Source: PFJX01 sp964646585
Lineage (GTDB): Bacteria; Pseudomonadota; Gammaproteobacteria; Burkholderiales; Thiobacillaceae
Length of the DNA stretch: 6,339 nucleotides
Reading direction: 5' to 3'
Assembly (NCBI GenBank): GCA_964646585.1
Contig: CAZYEY010000129.1
Coordinates: 1-6,339 of the forward strand
The notes beneath the pieces were generated by a model. The model made no database searches, had not been told where the DNA came from, and saw nothing but the letters and a program-made list of their open reading frames with translations. Positions 1-4,933 of this stretch are shown here, in pieces. Made by a program: the position numbers and the translations under genes. Position 1 is the first letter of the stretch. Each line of letters opens with the position of its first letter.

Positions 1-100
1 CGGCCGTGGCTCGCGGAGCTGCCACGCGATTTCGACGTGGCCGCCTACCGCGCGGCGGCGGACCGGGTGCCGGCCGGGCGCTTCGATGTCTTCGCCTTCA
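1..100 (+). pseudogene. 5' fragment of heparinase II/III-family gene (copy 1, cut by window edge)
   Basis: Frame 1 encodes a fragment equivalent to residues 50-82 of the intact lyase at 1660-3606 (for example DFDVAAYRAAADRV and GRFDVFA). It enters from the left edge, so its start is not visible. Bases 1-100 are identical to 504-603 of the second fragment. Against the intact gene it is more diverged. Lyase similarity stops after the codons for FDVFA (near base 95-98), where the intact gene continues with LKDADLGFPP but this copy continues into the CCCC/GGGG element. The frame stays open to a TGA at 355-357, but that tail has no lyase similarity. No catalytic region remains, so I call it a non-functional remnant. 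Its upstream extent is unknown. Confidence 0.85.
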
Positions 101-135
101 CGGAAAATCAAGATAATCCCCCTCACGGGGACCGT
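101..135 (+). promoter_or_regulatory. Decayed copy of the module operator/left end
   Basis: This stretch aligns without gaps to 604-638 ahead of the nucleotidyltransferase gene. GGAAAATCA, then GATAATCCCC, then CGGGGAC are shared, with CCCC and CGGGG forming an inverted repeat around a four-base spacer. Similarity is lost after about base 135, so the second TATAATCCCC block and the ATG seen in the intact copy are absent. It looks like the left end of an older or different cassette of the same kind. Whether any regulator still binds it is unknown. Confidence 0.55.
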
Positions 136-353
136 CCGCAGGGACCGCGGCGCTCATGCGCGTCACCCCTGTGGAGGACGGGGGGCGATTCGGAATGCGC
201 AGTGCGCGACGGTCGAGGAAGCGACGGCAGCGTATTACCGGCGGCTGTACGCGCGCAATGGGGCTGCTGGCGGCTTCCTGATCGGAAGCGGGCTGGGGCG
301 ATGCCTGTTCCCCCGCGTGTATTTCATGGGGCGGAAATGATTCGGTGGGTGCA
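136..353 (+). other. Unassigned spacer between lyase fragments, probable eroded cassette
   Basis: About 220 bases lie between the decayed operator and the second lyase fragment. I find no similarity to the nucleotidyltransferase or HEPN genes. Open frames here (one ending at 338-340 and a 41-codon one at 156-281) lack a recognisable domain and a good ribosome site. The frame ending at 338-340 has a stretch rich in aromatic residues (AAYYRRLYARNG, then RCLFPRVYF) that might be the C-terminal remnant of a lost gene, but I do not recognise it. A small inverted repeat (GCGCA/TGCGC, 197-207) is probably chance in GC-rich DNA. Confidence 0.4.
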
Positions 354-603
354 GTGAGGAGCGGCCTTGCCTGGAAACTCAACCGCCTGCGCACCATGGG
401 CGTGGCGGAGATCGCTTACCGCATGCGCCAGGTGGCGCAGGCGCGGCTGGAGCGGCTTGGAGTCGGGCTGGCGAAGCCGCGTGAGCCGCGGGGCGCGTGC
501 GGCCGGCCGTGGCTCGCGGAGCTGCCACGCGATTTCGACGTGGCCGCCTACCGCGCGGCGGCGGACCGGGTGCCGGCCGGGCGCTTCGATGTCTTCGCCT
601 TCA
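354..603 (+). pseudogene. 5' fragment of heparinase II/III-family gene (copy 2)
   Basis: The reading frame encodes RSGLAWKLNRLR through RFDVFAF, matching residues 2-81 of the intact lyase. Bases 360-598 align gap-free to 1663-1901 at a constant offset of 1303, with roughly two dozen mismatches (about 90% identity by eye). The position of the intact gene's ATG reads AGG here (357-359). A GTG directly upstream at 354 could serve as a start, but no good ribosome site precedes it. The frame stays open to a stop at 753-755, through the operator and into the nucleotidyltransferase gene in another frame. That tail is unrelated to lyases. With only the first ~80 of ~650 residues, it cannot encode an active lyase. 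Confidence 0.88.
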
Positions 604-614
604 TGGAAAATCAC

Positions 615-649
615 GATAATCCCCATATCGGGGACTATAATCCCCAATA
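615..649 (+). promoter_or_regulatory. Putative autoregulated promoter/operator of the MNT-HEPN module
   Basis: Three alternating blocks are visible: GATAATCCCC (615-624), CGGGGAC (629-635) and TATAATCCCC (636-645), followed by AATATG. CCCC/GGGG forms one inverted repeat, and GGGGA/TCCCC (630-634 and 641-645) a second, centred on a TATA core. TATAAT at 636-641 is a perfect -10 hexamer that ends seven bases before the ATG at 649, so transcription would start at or next to the start codon and give a leaderless mRNA. There is no Shine-Dalgarno sequence before the ATG and no clear -35 at normal spacing. The likely ligand is the winged-helix domain of the protein encoded immediately downstream; this is inference. 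Confidence 0.6.
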
Positions 650-1245
650 TGAGACCTACAGAGTGCAGCCTTGCCGATGCCTTGTTCTCGCAAGGCCAGC
701 AGAAGGTTCTGGGCTTGCTGTTCGGCCAGCCGGATCGACAGTTCTATTTCAATGAGATGCTGCGTCTGACGGGTTCTGGAAAGGGGGCGTTGCAGCGGGA
801 ACTCGCGCGCCTGGAATCGGCCGGCCTGGTGTGCGTGACGCAGGTCGGCAACCAGAAGCGCTGCCAGGCCAACCGGCAGGCGCCGATTTTCGAGGAACTG
901 CGCGGCATCGTCCTGAAGACCTTCGGTCTGGCTTCCGTCCTGCGTGGAGCATTGTCGCCGCTCTCCGATCGGATCCGCGCGGCTTTCGTCTTCGGTTCGG
1001 TCGCAAAGGGCGCGGATCGGGCGGACAGCGACGTGGACGTGCTGGTGATCTCGGACGCGCTGTCCTATGGCGATGTCCTGGCGGCGCTGGAACCGGCCGA
1101 GGCAAAGCTCGGGCGCAAGGTGAACCCGGCCATCTACACGGCGGAGGAATGGCGCAAACGGCGGAACGATGGCAATGCCTTCGTCGGCCGGTTGCAGGAG
1201 GGGCCGAAGATCTGGCTCGTCGGGAGCGAGAATGACCTCGGCTAA
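649..1245 (+). CDS. Winged-helix/minimal nucleotidyltransferase (MNT) fusion protein, antitoxin-like
   Basis: This 198-residue cytoplasmic protein has two parts. Residues ~15-90 look like an ArsR/MarR-type winged helix, with recognition region TGSGKGALQRELARLESAGL (41-60) and a wing around GNQKRCQANR. Residues ~107-170 carry the nucleotidyltransferase signature GSVAKG (116-121) with SDVD (127-130), which holds the first two metal-binding acids, D128 and D130. The third acidic position seems to read N159 in KVNPAIY, so catalysis may be altered or lost. Related MNT proteins pair with HEPN toxins and can nucleotidylate them. The next gene, overlapping by 14 bases, encodes a HEPN-like protein, so an antitoxin and autorepressor role is likely. 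The ATG at 649 was chosen because it falls directly after the -10/operator and gives the full winged helix. The frame is open further upstream, but that part overlaps the lyase fragment. Role is inferred from family and context. Confidence 0.85.
   Translation: MRPTECSLADALFSQGQQKVLGLLFGQPDRQFYFNEMLRLTGSGKGALQRELARLESAGLVCVTQVGNQKRCQANRQAPIFEELRGIVLKTFGLASVLRGALSPLSDRIRAAFVFGSVAKGADRADSDVDVLVISDALSYGDVLAALEPAEAKLGRKVNPAIYTAEEWRKRRNDGNAFVGRLQEGPKIWLVGSENDLG
1223..1226 (+). promoter_or_regulatory. Ribosome binding site of the HEPN-like gene
   Basis: GGAG lies five bases before the ATG at 1232, inside the end of the nucleotidyltransferase gene. It selects this start over the upstream in-frame ATG at 1169, which would add 21 arginine/serine/glycine-rich residues read through conserved nucleotidyltransferase coding sequence. 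Confidence 0.6.
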
Positions 1246-1663
1246 CCTGGAGAACCTCGCCCGCATCGGCAAGCTGAAGCGCGAGGCGCCGGACGCGCGG
1301 GAGTTCGCCGGTCTGCTGCGCTCGGGCCAGGTTCGGCTGGCGGATGCCCGCCTGGCCGGGCTGTCCCTGGAAAGCCGTTTCGATCTGGCCTACAACGCGG
1401 CCCATGCGCTGGCCCTGGCAGCGCTACGCTGGCAGGGCTATCGCTCGGACAACCGTTACCTGGTGTTTCAGGTGCTCGAGTTCACCGTCGGCCTGCCTGC
1501 CGCAGTGTGGCGGGTGTTGGCTTTGTGCCACGAGCGGCGCAATCTTGCCGAATACGAGGGGAACCTGGAGGTGGACGAGCGTCTCTTGCGGGATCTCCTG
1601 TCGGCGGCGGATGCCCTGCTGCGGCGTATCGAGGCATTGGGGCCGCCGGGAGGCGTGACATGA
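1232..1663 (+). CDS. HEPN-like small helical protein, putative toxin partner of the MNT protein
   Basis: This 143-residue protein appears wholly helical, with no signal peptide or membrane segment. Residues 46-70 (SLESRFDLAYNAAHALALAA region) fit the first HEPN helices. HERRNLAEYEG at 100-110 fits the conserved segment. HEPN RNases usually carry R-x4-6-H; here the segment reads R103-N104-x3-Y108 with tyrosine where histidine is common, a variant of HEPN proteins paired with nucleotidyltransferases. RNase activity is therefore uncertain. The start overlaps the MNT stop by 14 bases, and the TGA at 1661-1663 overlaps the lyase ATG at 1660 (ATGA), so MNT, HEPN and lyase look translationally coupled. 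The pair resembles a type VII-like toxin-antitoxin module. It could instead have another nucleotide-linked role. Identification rests on helix pattern, motif and partner gene. Confidence 0.75.
   Translation: MTSANLENLARIGKLKREAPDAREFAGLLRSGQVRLADARLAGLSLESRFDLAYNAAHALALAALRWQGYRSDNRYLVFQVLEFTVGLPAAVWRVLALCHERRNLAEYEGNLEVDERLLRDLLSAADALLRRIEALGPPGGVT
1648..1653 (+). promoter_or_regulatory. Ribosome binding site of the lyase gene
   Basis: GGGAGG ends six bases before the ATG at 1660. It lies within the last codons of the HEPN-like gene and decides the lyase start: the frame is open much further upstream (to 1507), but that stretch overlaps HEPN coding sequence and has no lyase similarity. Confidence 0.75.
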
Positions 1664-1901
1664 GCGGCCTCGCCTGGAAACTCAACCGCTTGCGCGCCAT
1701 GGGCGTGGCGGAGATTGCTTACCGCCTTAGCCAGGCGGCGCAGGCGCGGCTGGAGCGGCGTGGGATCGGGCTGGCGCGGCCGGGTGAGCCGCGGGGCGCG
1801 TGCGGCCGGCCGTGGCTCTCAGAGTTGCCGCTGGATTTCGATGTGGCCGCCTACCGCGCGGCGGCAGACCGGGTGCTGGCCGGACGCTTCGATGTCTTCG
1901 C
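1660..1901 (+). repeat. Third copy of the lyase 5' repeat, within the intact gene
   Basis: This is the 5' end of the intact lyase gene. It aligns gap-free with 357-598 and, for its later part from 1807, with 1-95. Similarity starts at the start codon and ends after the codons for FDVFA. Mismatches to copy 2 number roughly two dozen and change about a dozen residues, whereas copies 1 and 2 are identical over the 100 bases that can be compared. Confidence 0.9.
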
Positions 1902-3606
1902 GCTGAAAGATGCGGATCTGGGCTTTCCGCCAACATGGAACCGCGATCCGAAGACCGGCACGGTGGCGCCGCTCGTCTTCGGCAAGACGCTCGATTATCG
2001 CGACGAGCGGCTGGTCGGCGACATCAAGTATCTGTGGGAGCCGAACCGGCACGCGGAGCTGGTGACGCTGGCCCAGGCCTGGCATTTGAGCGGTGAGCCG
2101 AAATACCTGGAGGGCTGCCGCAGGCTGCTGGAATCGTGGTTCGAGCAGTGCCCCTATCCCCTCGGGCCGAACTGGACGAGTTCGCTGGAGCACGGGGTGC
2201 GGCTGGCGAACTGGGCTGTGGCATGGTTCCTGCTGGGCGAGGAGAACCTCGATGCCGGCTTCCGCCGGCGGTGGCTGGATGCGATCTACCGGCACTGCCA
2301 TTTCATCGCCGGTCATTTCTCGCGCCATTCGTCGGCGAACAACCATCTGCTGGGCGAGCTGATGGGGCTGTTCATCGGCGCGACGGTGTGGCCGCTGTGG
2401 CCGGAGAGCGCGGGTTGGCGAGGGCGGGCGGCGCGGGAGTTCGAGGCCGAGGCGCTGAAGCAGACGGCCGAGGACGGTGTCAACCGCGAGCAGGCTATCT
2501 GGTACCAGCACGAGGTGGCGGACATGATGCTGCTCGTGGGGCTCTTCGGCCGGGCAAACGGCGTCGAATTTTCCGACGCCTATTGGCAAAGGCTGGAGCG
2601 GATGATCGAGTTCGTCGCCGCGCTGATGGATGCCGGCGGCCACGTGCCGATGATCGGCGACGCGGACGATGCGCGCCTGGTGCGCTTCGACCCGGGGCCG
2701 GAGGCGGATGTTTACCGCTCGCTGCTGGCCACGGGGGCGGCGCTGTTCGGGCGCGGCGACTTCAAGGCCAAGGCTGGCGTGCTCGACGACAAGAGCCGCT
2801 GGCTGCTGGGGGATGCTCCGGCGGCGCGCTTTGGCTCGCTGCCGGCGGAACGGCGGGAGCCGCGCCGGGCCTTTCCGGAGGGGGGGTATTGGATCCTGGG
2901 CGGCGACTTCGATACGGAGCGCGAGATCCGTCTGGTGGCCGATGCGGGCCCGTTGGGGTACCTGTCCATCGCCGCGCACGGCCACGCGGATGCCCTGGCC
3001 TTCACGCTGTCGGTGGCGGGGCGGGAATTGCTCATCGATCCAGGCACCTATGCCTACCATACCCAGAAGAAATGGCGTGATTACTTTCGTGGCACCTCGG
3101 CCCATAACACCTTGCGGGTGGATGGGCTGGACCAGTCGGTGATGGGGGGCAACTTCCTTTGGACGCGGCACGCGCGGGCGCGCTGCCTGGCCTGGGAGCC
3201 GGGGGCGGAGACAGACCGGTGGGTGGGCGAGCATGACGGCTATGCGCGCCTGCCTGACCCGGTGATGCACCGGCGCGAGCTGGTGTTGGACAAGCGGGCC
3301 AGGCGGCTGACTGTGCTGGACTCCCTGGATTGCGAAGCGGAGCACGAGGTGGCGCTGCATTGGCATTTCGCCGAGGGCTGCGAAGTGTCACACAAAGCAG
3401 GGATAATCCGGGTCTGCAAAGAAGGCATCTCATTGCGGGTGGTTCCACCACAGGGCCTGGAGGTTCGATTGGCCTGCGGTGTTGAGAATCCGCCCTTGGG
3501 TTGGGTTTCCCGCGCTTTTGATGCAGTGGCGCCTTGCACTGGGGCTGTGGCCGTTGGCAGGGTTGCGGGTTCTTGGCGTGGTGAAACGCACATCGAGTTT
3601 TTTTAG
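1660..3606 (+). CDS. Heparinase II/III-family polysaccharide lyase
   Basis: This 648-residue protein has the layout of heparinase II/III-type lyases: an N-terminal alpha/alpha toroid (about 60-390) and a C-terminal beta-sandwich (about 400-640). Expected active-site features are present: SSANNHLLGE (N227/N228, H229), WYQHE with Y282, PMIGDADDAR (330-339), AAHGHADALAF with H440 and H442, and FRGTSAHNT with H482. The family cleaves uronate-containing polymers by beta-elimination. With algD directly downstream, a mannuronate-containing exopolysaccharide is a plausible substrate. The N-terminus (MSGLAWKLNRLRAMG) is basic and amphipathic with no clear Sec signal, so its location is unclear. The ATG overlaps the HEPN stop and has GGGAGG upstream. 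The first 81 codons are duplicated twice upstream. GC drops near base 3360, about 80 codons before the end. The last codons run through seven T's into the TAG. Confidence 0.93.
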   Translation: MSGLAWKLNRLRAMGVAEIAYRLSQAAQARLERRGIGLARPGEPRGACGRPWLSELPLDFDVAAYRAAADRVLAGRFDVFALKDADLGFPPTWNRDPKTGTVAPLVFGKTLDYRDERLVGDIKYLWEPNRHAELVTLAQAWHLSGEPKYLEGCRRLLESWFEQCPYPLGPNWTSSLEHGVRLANWAVAWFLLGEENLDAGFRRRWLDAIYRHCHFIAGHFSRHSSANNHLLGELMGLFIGATVWPLWPESAGWRGRAAREFEAEALKQTAEDGVNREQAIWYQHEVADMMLLVGLFGRANGVEFSDAYWQRLERMIEFVAALMDAGGHVPMIGDADDARLVRFDPGPEADVYRSLLATGAALFGRGDFKAKAGVLDDKSRWLLGDAPAARFGSLPAERREPRRAFPEGGYWILGGDFDTEREIRLVADAGPLGYLSIAAHGHADALAFTLSVAGRELLIDPGTYAYHTQKKWRDYFRGTSAHNTLRVDGLDQSVMGGNFLWTRHARARCLAWEPGAETDRWVGEHDGYARLPDPVMHRRELVLDKRARRLTVLDSLDCEAEHEVALHWHFAEGCEVSHKAGIIRVCKEGISLRVVPPQGLEVRLACGVENPPLGWVSRAFDAVAPCTGAVAVGRVAGSWRGETHIEFF

Positions 3607-3609
3607 GGA
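3605..3609 (+). promoter_or_regulatory. Probable ribosome binding site of algD
   Basis: AGGGA overlaps the lyase stop codon and lies ten bases before the ATG at 3620, a somewhat long spacing. It supports this ATG rather than the out-of-frame ATG at 3610. The 13-base gap between the two genes holds no terminator, so algD is probably read from the upstream transcript. Confidence 0.5.
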
Positions 3610-3619
3610 ATGACAAGAA

Positions 3620-4933
3620 ATGAAGATCAGCATTTTCGGTTTGGGCTATGTGGGTGCGGTATCTGCGGGCTGTCTGGCAAGTGATGGCCACGAAGTCATC
3701 GGGGTGGATCCGAACCAAACCAAGGTGGACCTCATCAACAAAGGCGTGACCCCCATCATCGAGAAGGATATTGGCGAGATGGTGGCCAAGACGGCTGCCG
3801 AGGGGAAACTGCGGGCCACGCTGGATGTTCGCGAGGCGGTCATGTCCAGCGACATTTCGCTGATCTGCGTGGGAACGCCGTCCCAGCTGAACGGCAACCT
3901 GGATTTGTCCTACGTGCGCCGGGTGTGTGAGCAGATAGGTGAAGCTTTGAAGGACAAGCCGGGATTCCATGTGGTCGTCGCCCGTTCCACCATGTTGCCG
4001 GGTTCCATGCGCAACGTGGTGATTCCCGCCCTGGAGCAGTATTCCGGCAAGAAAGCCGGGGTGGATTTCGGTGTCTGCAACAACCCGGAATTCCTGCGTG
4101 AAGGCACGGCCGTCTATGACTACTACAACCCGCCCAAGACGGTGATCGGCGAGACCGATACCAAGGCTGGGGACATGCTCGTCAAGCTCTATGAAAAAAT
4201 GGATGCGCCCATGATCCGGACGGACGTGGAAACGGCGGAGATGGTCAAGTACACCGACAACAACTGGCATGCCCTGAAGGTGGCCTTCGCCAATGAGATT
4301 GGCAATATCTGCAAGGCGGTGGGAATCGATGGGCACAAGGTGATGGAAATCTTCTGCCAGGACACCAAGCTGAATCTGTCGCCGTATTACATGAAGCCTG
4401 GATTCGCGTTTGGGGGGTCCTGCCTGCCCAAGGACGTGCGTGCGCTGACCTACAAGGGCCGCAGTCTGGACCTGGATCTGCCGGTGCTGAATGCGATCAT
4501 GCCTTCCAACCAGCGACAGGTGGAAAAGGGGATTGCCATGATCATGGGCCATGGAAAGCGCAAGGTAGGTTTCCTAGGCTTTGCCTTCAAGGCCGGAACC
4601 GACGATCTGAGAGAGTCGCCGTTGGTGGATGTCATTGAGTCGTTGATCGGCAAGGGCTTTGAGTTGCGCCTTTTCGACAAAAACGTGAACCTCGCGGCGT
4701 TGACCGGTGCCAATCGGGATTACATCCTCAACCACATCCCCCACATCTCCAAGCTGATGGTGGAATCCATGGAAGAGGTGTTGGACTTCGCCGAGGTGAT
4801 CGTGATTGGCAACGGCGCCTCCGAGTTCAAAGCGATATTCGAGCGTTTGAAGCCTGGCCAGGTGGTGGTGGACCTGGTGCGCATCTCTCCAAATCAGAGC
4901 GAGCCCGGGCGCTATGACGGCATCTGCTGGTAA
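3620..4933 (+). CDS. algD: GDP-mannose 6-dehydrogenase
   Basis: This cytoplasmic enzyme oxidises GDP-mannose to GDP-mannuronate in two NAD-dependent steps and commits sugar to alginate-like polymers. The 437 residues match Pseudomonas AlgD (436) in length and, from memory, along the whole chain, including the GICW C-terminus. The Rossmann motif FGLGYVGAVSAG is at 6-17 with D30 closing the NAD site. T86-P87 follows CVG. NNPEFLREG is at 154-162. K210 and N214 lie in EMVKYTDNNWH, and the catalytic cysteine C268 in GGSCLPKD. FKAGTDDLRES at 323-333 marks the C-terminal nucleotide-binding domain. The related UDP-glucose dehydrogenases are the alternative, but the AlgD-like sequence and C-terminus favour GDP-mannose. 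It sits between the lyase and a glycosyltransferase whose start overlaps its end by 20 bases. Its GC (52% in the line from 3721) is lower than most of the lyase gene. Confidence 0.92.
   Translation: MKISIFGLGYVGAVSAGCLASDGHEVIGVDPNQTKVDLINKGVTPIIEKDIGEMVAKTAAEGKLRATLDVREAVMSSDISLICVGTPSQLNGNLDLSYVRRVCEQIGEALKDKPGFHVVVARSTMLPGSMRNVVIPALEQYSGKKAGVDFGVCNNPEFLREGTAVYDYYNPPKTVIGETDTKAGDMLVKLYEKMDAPMIRTDVETAEMVKYTDNNWHALKVAFANEIGNICKAVGIDGHKVMEIFCQDTKLNLSPYYMKPGFAFGGSCLPKDVRALTYKGRSLDLDLPVLNAIMPSNQRQVEKGIAMIMGHGKRKVGFLGFAFKAGTDDLRESPLVDVIESLIGKGFELRLFDKNVNLAALTGANRDYILNHIPHISKLMVESMEEVLDFAEVIVIGNGASEFKAIFERLKPGQVVVDLVRISPNQSEPGRYDGICW

Larger units (their letters stand above)
649..1659 (+). mobile_element. 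Putative MNT-HEPN cassette inserted in the lyase gene
   Basis: The two-gene module plus its operator (from about base 599) lies precisely between the break point of lyase fragment 2 and the start codon of the intact lyase. The same left-end sequence follows fragment 1 at the same lyase codon, which argues that cassettes enter at one fixed point. No transposase, integrase, terminal inverted repeats or short target duplication are visible, so this is not a classical insertion sequence. The mobile unit may also include the lyase 5' copy to its right (to ~1901), which would restore the gene after insertion. Confidence 0.4.

Noticed and set aside
197..207. Inverted repeat GCGCA-G-TGCGC in the spacer
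   Set aside because: Five-base arms of alternating G and C are expected by chance in DNA of this composition, and nothing nearby gives it a role.
37..357. 106-codon + strand open frame at the left
   Set aside because: Its first part is lyase fragment 1 in frame. The remainder is read-through into the spacer with no conserved features, so I annotate it as a pseudogene plus spacer.
1..1905. CRISPR array or integron cassette array as an explanation for the repeats
   Set aside because: The repeats are ~240-base gene fragments, not short regular repeats. I saw no attC-like fold or integrase.
1819..3366. 515-codon open frame on the minus strand across the lyase gene
   Set aside because: It is a high-GC shadow of the real gene. 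Its translation is rich in R, P, H and Q, with no domain and no operon context.
3576..3604. Possible terminator: GCGT/ACGC hairpin followed by seven T's
   Set aside because: The stem has only four pairs, lies eight bases from the T run, and is within lyase coding sequence just before closely spaced algD.
3032..4552. Long minus-strand open frame over the lyase end and algD
   Set aside because: It lies opposite two strongly supported genes and its translation has no recognisable domain.
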